Source of the DNA: DATECU01 sp035286745
GTDB lineage: Bacteria > Acidobacteriota > Vicinamibacteria > Fen-336
Reading direction: 5' to 3'
Assembly: GCA_035286745.1 (NCBI GenBank)
Contig: DATECU010000372.1
Coordinates: 1 to 42,618, forward strand
Length of the DNA: 42,618 bases
Part shown: piece after piece, positions 19,434-27,109 of the stretch
Position numbering within the stretch: the first letter of the stretch is position 1
Layout: every line of letters starts with the position of its first letter
Program-made: the position numbers and the translations under genes
The notes under the pieces: generated by a model
Seen by the model: the letters and a program-made list of their open reading frames with translations, nothing else
Told to the model about the DNA's origin: nothing
Database searches by the model: none

Positions 19434-21782
19434 ATGACCATGAAGAACAATGCTCGTCGTCTCTCGGTCGGGCTCGCGCTCTCCCTGCTGGCCTGGCCTG
19501 CGCTGGGTCAGGACTCCAAGACCTCCGGCGCCGTCTCCGTGGGGGCTCAGGGGGGCAGTGGGATCAACGACTCCTCAAAGCTCCAACAGTACGAGGTGGT
19601 GCCCGAGGGTGTGTTCCTGGCTGGCGCCAAGCTCTCCTGGAAGGGCGGGTCCGACTACTTCCTCGACCTCAAGGGCACCAACCTTGGCCTGGACGATCAG
19701 GCGGCGTCGCTTCTCTTCGGAAAGAAGGGCTCGTTCAAGCTCAAGGTGTCCTGGGACCAAAACCCCAACTGGATGTCCAACACGGCCCGGACGCCCTTCA
19801 CCGAGACCTCGCCGGGTGTGCTCCAGTTGCCCGATGGCATGCAGCAGGCGCTGCAGAACGTCTACGTGCCCTGGATTCCCGGCACCGCCAGCAACCCTGT
19901 CGGCACCGGTAGCGCCCCCGCCAATCCCACGGCAGCCGGCTTCTTCGCCGTGGACCCCTGGGTCAGCAACTCGCAGCCCATCGACCTCCGCTATGTGCGG
20001 AAGACCGGCAAGGCCGGCCTCAGCTTCCCCATCGGCAACGACCTGAACGTCAACGTGACCTACTCCCGGGAGACCCGGCAGGGGAACAAGAACACGACCT
20101 TCTACGGCGGTCCGGACTACGAGGTTGCGACGCCGATCGACTTCAAGACCCATGACTTCAGGGCCGAGGCCGACTACGCCAAGGGTCGCTTCTTCGCGAG
20201 CGCCTCCGCGAACTTCAGCAAGTTCGTGAACGACGTGCCGTACGCCGTGATCGACAACCCGCAGCGGCTGGAGCTCGTGAGCCCCCTCACCGGGCGCAAC
20301 GTCATCAACGACGTGGCCACCTTCCGCTTGTGGTTGCCCCCGGACAACAAGGCCTACACCGTGGACTTCGCGGGCGGGGTGACTCTGCCCAAAAAGCACA
20401 AGGTGACGGCGACCGTCTCCACCGGCAGCATGAGCATGGAGACCGACCTGCTCCCGCTCTCGACCAACGCCAACCTGGCAACCAGCGCCACCGCACCAAA
20501 CTCGGCCTTCAGCATCATCCCGCCTTACGACAGCGTGAGCATCGACTACCGTACCTTCCTGGGCGCCCTCAAGCTCACCGGCGATCCGATCGGCAAGTTC
20601 GGCTACAGCTTGACCTTCCGCAGGTTCCAGTTGAAGGACGAGAACGACGACTACGCGTTCCCCAACACGGTTCGTGGAGACGTCGGTGCCTCCCGTCCGT
20701 CCACCCCCTATGTGCGCGAGCACCACGGCTACCAGCGGCAGAGCCTGCGCGCCGAGGTTCACGCGCTGCCCGCCAGCGGCCTGCGCCTGGGCCTGAGCTA
20801 TGGCCAGGACACGTCCGACTACGACGTGCGCGAGTTCTCGGACGTCGCCGACAAGGTGCTCACCGCCTCGGTGGACTACAACCGCAGCAAACTGTCGTTC
20901 CACGGCGCCTTCACGAACCTGAAGCGCGAGCCGGGCAGCGAGAACGAGCACGCCATCCAGCCGACCTGGCAGGGCGCAACCCAGACCGACATCACCGAGC
21001 GCCACCGCAACCTGCTCAGCGTCCTGCTGACCGTCATGCCCAAGGACACGCTCTCGATCACCTTCTCGGGTATGCGGCAGACCAACGAGTTCGCCGAATC
21101 GGTGACCGGCCTGCTCGACCAGAGCTTCGACCAGTTCGGCGTGGACCTGAGCTACGTGCCCAGCGACAAGTTGAGCCTCACCGCCGGGTACGTCTACGAG
21201 AAGTACTTCTTCGACATGGCCGCTGCGTACTTCCCTCGGGTGGGGTCGTGTCCCACCTGCGGGCCGGTGCCACCGAACTTCGACCCCAAGGCGGATCCCA
21301 ACTACTGGTCGAACGCCACCACCGACAAGATCGACACCTTCCGGGCGGGCCTGGCGGTGACCCTGAAGCCGGAGAAGATCCACGCCAACTTGGACCTGGA
21401 CTACGCCAAGCCGCGCAGCAACTCCGCCTACACCTTCGTGGCCGGCGGGGCTGGCGAGGCCAACGGCGTCTGGCCGGCCACGCCGGTTGTGGGCTTCCCG
21501 ACTTCGGCGGTCGCCGTCCCGACCACCTTCACCGGGTTCCCGCAAGTCAGCAAGAACTTCCTGATCGCCAAGGTCCGCCTCAGCTACCGCCTCGAGAAGA
21601 ACCTCACCGTCTCCGCCATGTACTGGAAGCAGAAGTTCGACAACGTGGACTGGCAGACCCAGAACACGTTGGCCTACATGGGACGCACCGATCCCGGCTC
21701 GAACCGCTGGTTCTTCCTCGGCGCTCAGGTGCCGAGCTACGACGCCAACATCTTCAGCGCGGCTCTCACCTATAAGTTCTAG
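19434..21782 (+). CDS. MtrB/PioB-family decaheme-associated outer-membrane barrel
   Basis: A 782-residue protein with a signal peptide (cleavage likely after ALG near residue 25), then alternating amphipathic strands typical of a large beta-barrel, and a terminal aromatic residue (ALTYKF) as in outer-membrane proteins. Size and gene order match MtrB/PioB, which sheath the decaheme cytochrome. An internal CPTC pair (Cys606, Cys609) is present, whereas the N-terminal CXXC described for Shewanella MtrB is not seen. Either the ATG at 19434 or the one at 19440 could be used; GAGGAG and GGAGA lie upstream. A strong terminator follows at 21808. Confidence 0.93.
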   Translation: MTMKNNARRLSVGLALSLLAWPALGQDSKTSGAVSVGAQGGSGINDSSKLQQYEVVPEGVFLAGAKLSWKGGSDYFLDLKGTNLGLDDQAASLLFGKKGSFKLKVSWDQNPNWMSNTARTPFTETSPGVLQLPDGMQQALQNVYVPWIPGTASNPVGTGSAPANPTAAGFFAVDPWVSNSQPIDLRYVRKTGKAGLSFPIGNDLNVNVTYSRETRQGNKNTTFYGGPDYEVATPIDFKTHDFRAEADYAKGRFFASASANFSKFVNDVPYAVIDNPQRLELVSPLTGRNVINDVATFRLWLPPDNKAYTVDFAGGVTLPKKHKVTATVSTGSMSMETDLLPLSTNANLATSATAPNSAFSIIPPYDSVSIDYRTFLGALKLTGDPIGKFGYSLTFRRFQLKDENDDYAFPNTVRGDVGASRPSTPYVREHHGYQRQSLRAEVHALPASGLRLGLSYGQDTSDYDVREFSDVADKVLTASVDYNRSKLSFHGAFTNLKREPGSENEHAIQPTWQGATQTDITERHRNLLSVLLTVMPKDTLSITFSGMRQTNEFAESVTGLLDQSFDQFGVDLSYVPSDKLSLTAGYVYEKYFFDMAAAYFPRVGSCPTCGPVPPNFDPKADPNYWSNATTDKIDTFRAGLAVTLKPEKIHANLDLDYAKPRSNSAYTFVAGGAGEANGVWPATPVVGFPTSAVAVPTTFTGFPQVSKNFLIAKVRLSYRLEKNLTVSAMYWKQKFDNVDWQTQNTLAYMGRTDPGSNRWFFLGAQVPSYDANIFSAALTYKF

Positions 21783-21807
21783 GCCGTCGTCCACGTTCCA
21801 GCCGTTC

Positions 21808-21837
21808 AGGGGCCCCGCGTGGGGCCCCTTTCTTCTT
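21808..21837 (+). terminator. Rho-independent terminator after the porin gene
   Basis: A perfect 9-bp stem, AGGGGCCCC with GGGGCCCCT, with a GCGT loop, is followed by TTCTTCTTT. It ends the cytochrome-porin transcript 26 bases after the stop codon and insulates the next regulator gene. Confidence 0.9.
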
Positions 21838-21847
21838 TGGCGCGGGA

Positions 21848-21900
21848 CGTCAGCGGTCAGCCCTCAGCAGTCAGCTACGTCAAGGTACGAGGCTGGAGAA
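21848..21900 (+). repeat. Intergenic TCAGC-type repeat, partial copy
   Basis: Units GTCAGCGGTCAGCCCTCAGC and AGTCAGCTACGTCAAGG, followed by GAGGCTGGA, match the left part of the hairpin repeats at 22385 and 26712. The right arm has decayed. The rest of the 295-base gap (21783-22077) holds the terminator and the BldC-like promoter. Confidence 0.5.
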
Positions 21901-22032
21901 GCGGGCTCGGCGATTGGCCCACGAGCGTCGGGGCGGCCAAGGCCGAATCGTCGTGCACGCGCTCTATCCGTTTTTGGTGGAAACACGTACGCGCTGAGCC
22001 CTTTGGTCCATCGCCGTGGATCGCTTGAGCGG

Positions 22033-22060
22033 TTTACAACGGCGAGCGCGGTCGTATACT
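22033..22060 (+). promoter_or_regulatory. Sigma70-type promoter of BldC-like gene 2
   Basis: TTTACA (22033-22038) and TATACT (22055-22060) with the same 16-base spacer as the site at 18121. Flanking bases also match (GGTTTACAACG and CGTATACTC), as does an upstream block starting CTGAG at 21994. This points to duplication of gene plus control region, with selection on the control region. Confidence 0.7.
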
Positions 22061-22077
22061 CGCGATAGGGGCTCATC

Positions 22078-22332
22078 ATGACCTACGCATCGATCGACGA
22101 GGTCCATCCGCTGGAGAGGTTCCTGTCGCGTTCCGAGGTGGCGGAGATCCTGGGCGTCTCCTCGACCACGGTCACCCGATGGGCGCGCGAGGGCAGGCTA
22201 CCCTGCCAGAAGACCCTGGGCGGCCATCACCGCTTCGAGCGGACCGTGATCGAGGACGTGAGGGAGCGCATGCGCCAGGGCACCATGCCCGCTCCCGCCG
22301 AGCCGACCCCGGTGCCCACCACTCAGCGGTAG
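22078..22332 (+). CDS. BldC/MerR-like mini-regulator, paralog 2
   Basis: An 84-residue single-domain DNA-binding protein. Its core (LSRSEVAEILGVSSTTVTRW, then EGRLPCQKTLGGHHRFE and VRERMRQG) is close to the paralog at 18174; only the tails differ. No ligand domain is present. It starts at the ATG at 22078, 18 bases after its -10 box, so the leader is very short. It lies just downstream of the cytochrome-porin terminator, so the two regulators bracket that pair. DNA target and function are not known. Confidence 0.85.
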   Translation: MTYASIDEVHPLERFLSRSEVAEILGVSSTTVTRWAREGRLPCQKTLGGHHRFERTVIEDVRERMRQGTMPAPAEPTPVPTTQR

Positions 22333-22384
22333 CACAGCGCGAGTCGCGACAGGTCGATCAGTCGACAGTCGCGCGTCACACGTG

Positions 22385-22520
22385 GTAGCCGTCAGCGATC
22401 GGCGATCAGCTTTCAGCTACCACAGGCGGCGGGAGGTTGGGGCGCGGTGTACCCTGTCGTAGCTGCCCGCTCCCGCCGGCGTCCGTAGCTGAGTGCTGAT
22501 TGCCGCGTGCTGAATGCTAC
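22385..22520 (+). repeat. Intergenic hairpin repeat, copy 2
   Basis: GTCAGCGATCGGCGATCAGC and TTTCAGC units lead into a 50-base core (22415-22464) with near-palindromic ends AGCTACCACAGG and CCTGTCGTAGCT (one mismatch). Further GTAGCTGAGTGCTGATTG and GTGCTGAATGCT units run to the end of the PLP enzyme gene. The core matches the copies at 9686 and 26832. Confidence 0.75.
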
Positions 22521-22523
22521 CGT

Positions 22524-23858
22524 TCACGCCAGCTCCAGCGCCCGGTCCAGGTGCTCGATCAGGACGCTCGGACCCTCCAGCCCCACCGAAAGACGCGCCA
22601 GGCCCGGCGTTATGCCCCGAGCCCGCCGGTCCGCTTCCGGCACCATGGAGTGGGTCATCGACGCCGGGTGCTCGACGTAGCTGATGGCGGCGCCCAGACT
22701 CACCGCCAACTCCATGGGGGTGTCCTTGCGGGCGAAGTAGTTCATCACCCGCTCCCCCGCCGCCACCCCGCCCCGGATCTCGAAGCTCACCAGCGCGCCC
22801 CCATTGCGCATTTGCTTCCGCACCAGATCCGCCTGCGGGAAGTCGGCGAAGCCCGGGTACATTACTGCTTCGACCTTGGGGTGGCCGCGCAGGAACTGAG
22901 CGATGGCCGCGGCGCTCGCGCACTCCTCCTTTTGCCGCACGGCCAGGGTCTGCACCGAGACCGAGTCCAGCCAGGAGTCGAACGGCGAGGGGGTGGGGCC
23001 CAGGTCCTTGTACCAGTGGAAGAAGTCCTGCTTCAGGTACGGGAACGGTCCCAGAATGGCGCCGCCCACGCTGCTGGAATGGCCGTTCACGAACTTGGTG
23101 AGCGAGTGGAGAACGAAGTCGGCGCCCAGGCGGAACGGCTGCTGGAGGTAGGGGGAGCAAAACGTGTTGTCGACCGCGAGCAGCGCGCCCCGCGCCTCGG
23201 CCAGGCGGGAGATGGCCTCGATGTCCGCCACTTGCAGGGTGGGATTCTCGGGCGTCTCCAGGAAGACCAAGACGATGTTGGGGTGTTGGTCGAGGGCCGC
23301 CCGGACTTGCCCCAGATCGCCCATGTTCCGGAACACGGCCTCGACCCCGAACTTCCCCAGGCCGCGCAGGAGACTGTCGGTGGACCCGTAAACGTTGCCG
23401 GCCAGGACGGCGTCGCCCGGGCGCAGCATGGACAGGAAGAGGGTCGAGATGGCGCCCATGCCCGAGGCGGTGATGAGACAGCCGATGGTGGGCTCCGGCT
23501 CGTCCGCAGCCAGCGCCCTCTCGATCACGTGGTGGGCCTCCAGGCGGAACAGGACCCGTTCCAGGTACTCGGTCGTAGGGTTTCCAAGCCGGGTATAGAT
23601 CCTCGCGTAGGGTCGCTCCCCGCCCTTGGACATGCCCAGGAAGCGATCGGCTCCGTCCTTCACGCTACGGAAGGCGAAGTTGGAGCGCTGGTGGATGGGA
23701 GGGAGCCCGGTCCCTACGGCCAGGCTGCGAAACACGGCCTCATCGAGTTGGGGTTCCGCGTCCCGCACCCAGCGCGTCTTGCGGTCGATCCACCAGTCCC
23801 AGAACTCCCACCGGTCCGCCCCCCGGGCCGCGCGCAGTTCCTTCGCCGTCGTCGCCAT
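22524..23858 (-). CDS. Cys/Met-metabolism PLP-dependent enzyme
   Basis: A 444-residue pyridoxal-phosphate enzyme of the cystathionine gamma-synthase / methionine gamma-lyase family. The PLP lysine is Lys255 in HSLTKFVNGHSSS. Other family marks are ARIYTRLGNPTTEYLE, TASGMGAIST, FLETPENPTLQVADI and the late GLARLSVGLE. An N-terminal extension of about 50-60 residues (starting MATTAKELRAARG) precedes the normal beginning. Which reaction it catalyses (sulfhydrylation, gamma-synthase or gamma-lyase) cannot be read from the sequence. GGAGGG lies seven bases before the ATG, and a strong sigma54-type site lies 27-42 bases upstream. Confidence 0.92.
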   Translation of the reverse strand: MATTAKELRAARGADRWEFWDWWIDRKTRWVRDAEPQLDEAVFRSLAVGTGLPPIHQRSNFAFRSVKDGADRFLGMSKGGERPYARIYTRLGNPTTEYLERVLFRLEAHHVIERALAADEPEPTIGCLITASGMGAISTLFLSMLRPGDAVLAGNVYGSTDSLLRGLGKFGVEAVFRNMGDLGQVRAALDQHPNIVLVFLETPENPTLQVADIEAISRLAEARGALLAVDNTFCSPYLQQPFRLGADFVLHSLTKFVNGHSSSVGGAILGPFPYLKQDFFHWYKDLGPTPSPFDSWLDSVSVQTLAVRQKEECASAAAIAQFLRGHPKVEAVMYPGFADFPQADLVRKQMRNGGALVSFEIRGGVAAGERVMNYFARKDTPMELAVSLGAAISYVEHPASMTHSMVPEADRRARGITPGLARLSVGLEGPSVLIEHLDRALELA

Positions 23859-23884
23859 GGCAGGTCCCTCCGCGGCGAGACTAC

Positions 23885-23900
23885 AGCAACGGCGGTGCCA
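23885..23900 (-). promoter_or_regulatory. Sigma54-type promoter for the Cys/Met PLP enzyme
   Basis: On the minus strand: TGGCACCGCCGTTGCT, with TGGCAC, a ten-base spacer, and a perfect TTGCT -12 element. It is one of the two best matches in the window and fits in the 50-base gap between this gene and the DtxR-type gene. Confidence 0.7.
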
Positions 23901-23908
23901 GGCGGTGC

Positions 23909-24595
23909 CTAGGTCCGCCGAACCACCACGGCTTCGGCGAGTTCCTTCTCTAGCGCCACCAGGTTCTCCCCCACCTGGACGATGCAGGCCGGCGAGTTCT
24001 GGCGCAGGCGGACGCGGGTTCCCGGCACCAGGCCCAGGGACAACAGCCGGTGGAGAAGCGACGCCTCCGGGAGGCTCAGGTAGGCCACCCGGGCCTCAGC
24101 CCCCAGCTCGAGCTTGGCCAGCGGGGTGAGCAGAGGGGCCAACTCCTGGGCGCTCCCCCGGCAGCACTCACCCTGGGGGATCTCGCGGCCATGGGGGCAG
24201 GTTCGCGGGTGGCCGAGCAGGGTACAGATGGAGCGGGTGACCTCGGGCGAGAGAATGTGCTCCCACTGGCAAGCGTTGGCGGTGAGATCGTCCCCTCGGA
24301 TGTTCAAGATGTCGGCCAACAACCGTTCGGCGAGGAGATGGCGGCGCGTCACCTCCCTGGCCATGCTCTCCCCGGCCGCGGTCAGGCTGACCCTGCCAGA
24401 GACGGTGGTCAGCAGGCCCAGGTCCCGGGCCTGCTCGAAAGCGCCCGCCGCCACCCGCGCCTCCACCTCGATTCGCGCGTCCGGCTCTTGGTCGCGGCCC
24501 TGGTCCCGAAGCTGAAGCAGCAAGCCCAGGGCCTGCTCCACTTCCTCGTCGGAGCGGGCCTTGAGCGGCACCATGGTGCTGTCGATGTAGTTCAC
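23909..24595 (-). CDS. DtxR-family regulator with C-terminal FeoA domain
   Basis: A 228-residue protein. The middle has the DtxR metal-sensing and dimer domain: RRHLLAERLL, QWEHILSPEV and GHPRTCPHGREIP carry the usual His, Glu and Cys ligands. The C-terminal 75 residues form a FeoA/SH3-like domain (LLSLGLVPGTRVRLRQNSP). The N-terminal helix-turn-helix is short and divergent, so DNA binding is less certain. The GTG start at 24595 follows the feoB TGA directly, with GGGAGG about eight bases upstream inside feoB; an ATG at 24574 is possible. Being in the feoB operon, it probably represses iron uptake when Fe(II) or Mn(II) is plentiful. No separate feoA is seen, so the domain may also serve FeoB. 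Confidence 0.88.
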   Translation of the reverse strand: MNYIDSTMVPLKARSDEEVEQALGLLLQLRDQGRDQEPDARIEVEARVAAGAFEQARDLGLLTTVSGRVSLTAAGESMAREVTRRHLLAERLLADILNIRGDDLTANACQWEHILSPEVTRSICTLLGHPRTCPHGREIPQGECCRGSAQELAPLLTPLAKLELGAEARVAYLSLPEASLLHRLLSLGLVPGTRVRLRQNSPACIVQVGENLVALEKELAEAVVVRRT

Positions 24596-26641
24596 TCAAA
24601 TGCCTCCCAGGGAGGTAAGCAAGAACCGCATCACCCCTCCCGCGAGCAGGGCAATGGCGGTCACCGCCACCAGGACCCAGGCGGCGGTGCGGACTCCGCG
24701 CTCCTTGACCATCATCAGGAACTGAGCAAAGCAGGGAACAAAGAGGGTGAGCGTCACCAGGCTCACCACCACCTGTTGCGCGTCCAGCATGCCGCGCTGC
24801 GAGAGCGCATAGAACCCTGCCGCGCCGTAGTCCCGCCGCAAGAAGCCGCTGATGAGGGCGAAGGTGGCTTCCCGGGGCAGGCCCAGCCAGCCGGTCACCA
24901 GGGGGGCGGTCGCCGTCTCCAGGCCCTTGAGCCCGCCGGTTCGATCGAGGACGAAGAGCAGGGCGGTGCCGATGAGGAACAGGGGAACCGCCTCCGCCAG
25001 GTACCAGACCACCCGCGTCCGCACCTTACGAATCAGGTTGATGGGGCGTGGCGCGCGCAGGGGCGGAATCTCGATCCAGAAGGGGGCTCGGGCGCCGGGC
25101 AAGAGCCGGGCAGCCGCCCAGCCCACGATGAAGAAGACCACCGCCACCGCTCCCAGCCAGGCGACCACCGCCCATGCCGAGACCCCGGCCAGCAGGCCCA
25201 TCACCACGCCCAGTTGCGCGGAACAGGGGATGGCCAGGGCCAGAAGCAGCGTCACCAGCACCCGTTCCCGCGCCGAGTCGAGCACCCGCGTGGTGAGCGT
25301 GGCCATGGTGCCGCAGCCCAGGCCCAGGATCATGGGGAACACGGCCTTGCCATTCAGGCCCACCTTGCGGAAGAGCTGATCGAGGAGCACGGAGAGCCGG
25401 GGCAGGTAGCCGGAGTCCTCCATGGCACCGAAGAACAGGAAGAAGGCGGTCACCACCGGCAGCACGATGGCCAGAGCATACGTCAGGCCCATACTGATCA
25501 GGCCCATGGGACCGACGAAGAAGTCGATCAGCCACTGCGGCAAAGGAAGGGCCTCAAAGCCAGCCACCGTGGGAGGCAACAGCCACTTGCCGAACACCGT
25601 ATCCTCCAGGAAGTCCACCGCGTCCTGAGCGGCCAGCACGCCCACAAACTCGTAGAGGAGCCAGAGCACGAGCGCCGCCGCCAAGCTGCCGGCCAGCGGC
25701 CGCAGCAGGTGCATCCCCAGCCGGTCCAGCCAGCCCGGCGTCCGGCCGCCCTTCTGCCAACTGGAGGCTGCCGAAAGCTCCTCGGCCAGTGCTTCGCGCC
25801 AGGCGAAGCCCAGCAAGGAAGGCGGGGTCGCAAAGGCCCGGCGTTTGGCGTCAAGGCGCTCCTTGCCGCTCCAGCCCCAGCGGTGGGCCAGGTAGCGCTC
25901 CACCGTCGGGTCGCCACAGAGCAGCATCTCGGACACCGCCAGACGCGAGGGACAGGCCTCGGGAAGCGCCTCCGACAGCTCCGGCAACTGGACCGCGATG
26001 TCCGGCGGCTCGACGCCGGGACCGGCGTAGGGCCGCGCTTCCAGGATCGCCCTCTTGAGGTCGGCGATCCCTTCTCCCGTCACCGCCACCGTGGCGACCA
26101 CCGGGAAGCCCAGCGCCCTGGACAGCCGCTTGGTGTCGACGCCGAAACCGCGGGCCCGCGCCTCGTCGCTCAGGTTCAGGACCAGCACCATGGGCCGGCC
26201 CAGCTGGGCGATCTCCAGCGTCAGGTGCAAGGTGCGGCGCAGCGCCTTGGCGTCCGCCACCTGGACGATCACGTCGGGGGGCTCGTCCAGGAGGGCATCG
26301 CGGGCCGCCACCTCGTCCTCCGAGCGCGGAAGCAGGCTGCGCAGGCCAGGGGTGTCGATCACCTCCCAGGCCTCGCCACCTATCTTCCCCACCCCCCGCG
26401 AGATCTCGACGGTGGTGCCCGGGTAGTTCGAAACCGTCACGTAGCGGCCGGTCAGCGACTGGAAGATGACGGACTTGCCAACGTTGGGTTGCCCCACCAG
26501 AGCCAACCGGTGGGCCGCCACCGTCTTGTGCTCGAAGCCGTGGGGCGCCCGGGGCTTCTCTCTCGGCGACTTGGACGAGGCCCCGCTCTTGAGCCGGGGA
26601 CCCACCGAGCTCAGGGGCACCACGCTGATGCGTTCAGACAA
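24596..26641 (-). CDS. feoB: Ferrous iron transporter FeoB
   Basis: A 681-residue inner-membrane Fe(II) transporter. The N-terminal G domain has G1 GQPNVGKS (50-57), G3 DTPG (96-99) and G4 NLSD (156-159), with a 43-residue extension before it. The membrane part has the Gate motifs, including LGLGCGTMATLTTRVL and the paired Cys in IPCSAQLG and VPCFAQFL. Length is near the lower end for the family; no FeoC is seen. The TTG start at 26641 has AAAGGAG eight bases upstream. It is co-transcribed with the DtxR-FeoA gene that follows with no gap. The cytochrome-porin pair 3 kb away also suggests iron as a theme. Confidence 0.96.
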   Translation of the reverse strand: MSERISVVPLSSVGPRLKSGASSKSPREKPRAPHGFEHKTVAAHRLALVGQPNVGKSVIFQSLTGRYVTVSNYPGTTVEISRGVGKIGGEAWEVIDTPGLRSLLPRSEDEVAARDALLDEPPDVIVQVADAKALRRTLHLTLEIAQLGRPMVLVLNLSDEARARGFGVDTKRLSRALGFPVVATVAVTGEGIADLKRAILEARPYAGPGVEPPDIAVQLPELSEALPEACPSRLAVSEMLLCGDPTVERYLAHRWGWSGKERLDAKRRAFATPPSLLGFAWREALAEELSAASSWQKGGRTPGWLDRLGMHLLRPLAGSLAAALVLWLLYEFVGVLAAQDAVDFLEDTVFGKWLLPPTVAGFEALPLPQWLIDFFVGPMGLISMGLTYALAIVLPVVTAFFLFFGAMEDSGYLPRLSVLLDQLFRKVGLNGKAVFPMILGLGCGTMATLTTRVLDSARERVLVTLLLALAIPCSAQLGVVMGLLAGVSAWAVVAWLGAVAVVFFIVGWAAARLLPGARAPFWIEIPPLRAPRPINLIRKVRTRVVWYLAEAVPLFLIGTALLFVLDRTGGLKGLETATAPLVTGWLGLPREATFALISGFLRRDYGAAGFYALSQRGMLDAQQVVVSLVTLTLFVPCFAQFLMMVKERGVRTAAWVLVAVTAIALLAGGVMRFLLTSLGGI

Positions 26642-26711
26642 AGGTGAAACTCCTTTTCAACATCGCCTAGCAGATCACAGAAGGGGGAAAGATACAAGCG
26701 GTGGGCAAAAC

Positions 26712-26881
26712 GGCAGCGTTCAGCTCTCAGCATTCAGCGGTCAGCTCCGGAGGTTCCCGAGGTTGGGGAGCGGCCGCTGCCGGCTCAGGGCCTCGCATGG
26801 GGTAGCTGTCGGCGGTCAGCGATCGGCTCTCAGCTACGACCGGCGGCGAGAGGCTGGAACGCGGCGTACCCTGCCGCAGCT
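26712..26881 (+). repeat. Intergenic hairpin repeat, copy 3
   Basis: Units such as TTCAGCTCTCAGC, ATTCAGCGGTCAGC and GGTCAGCGATCGGCTCTCAG lead to a 50-base core at 26832-26881 (AGCTACGACCGGCGGCGAGA to CCTGCCGCAGCT). The core has the same length as copies 1 and 2; its arms pair less well (about three mismatches). Confidence 0.72.
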
Positions 26882-27023
26882 GATGGGCTTGCCGCGGCCC
26901 GCGCTTCGCGAGTCCCTCGCCCGAATTGCGCCGAGGCTGACGGACGGCAGCGCAAGCGTTTCGCGCCGAATGGCCGCCATCCCGGAACCCCGCGCCAGTC
27001 GACGAGGCTCCGCACCTCGCTGC

Positions 27024-27039
27024 TGGCACGGGGATTGTG
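27024..27039 (+). promoter_or_regulatory. Sigma54-type promoter for the USP-hydrogenase operon
   Basis: TGGCACGGGGATTGTG has a perfect TGGCACG -24 element and ten-base spacer; the -12 dinucleotide is GT, as at the malic enzyme site. The transcript would start about 60 bases before the ATG at 27110 and may run through the hydrogenase genes to 33051. Confidence 0.6.
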
Positions 27040-27109
27040 TACTCCAGAATCGAGAGCGAAGGTCGGGAGTTCCACTTGGGATCCCGGCCCTCTCGGAAGG
27101 AGGCAACCC

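Larger units (their letters stand above)
26642..27109. other. 468-base divergent intergenic region
   Basis: This region between feoB (minus) and the third USP (plus) holds, in order, the feoB leader, TCAGC-type repeats with a hairpin core (26712-26881), a GC-rich stretch with TTCGCG elements (26903-26970), and a sigma54-type promoter (27024-27039). I see no convincing gene in it. A promoter for feoB was not clearly identified. Confidence 0.6.

Noticed and set aside
22385..22520. TCAGC-rich arrays as a CRISPR array
   Set aside because: The units are short, irregularly spaced and without unique spacers of constant length; there are no cas genes. The pattern fits a palindromic intergenic repeat.
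24050..26647. 865-codon plus-strand open frame opposite feoB and the DtxR gene
   Set aside because: It has no domains, a biased composition (His, Gln, Arg, Pro), and spans two genuine minus-strand genes.
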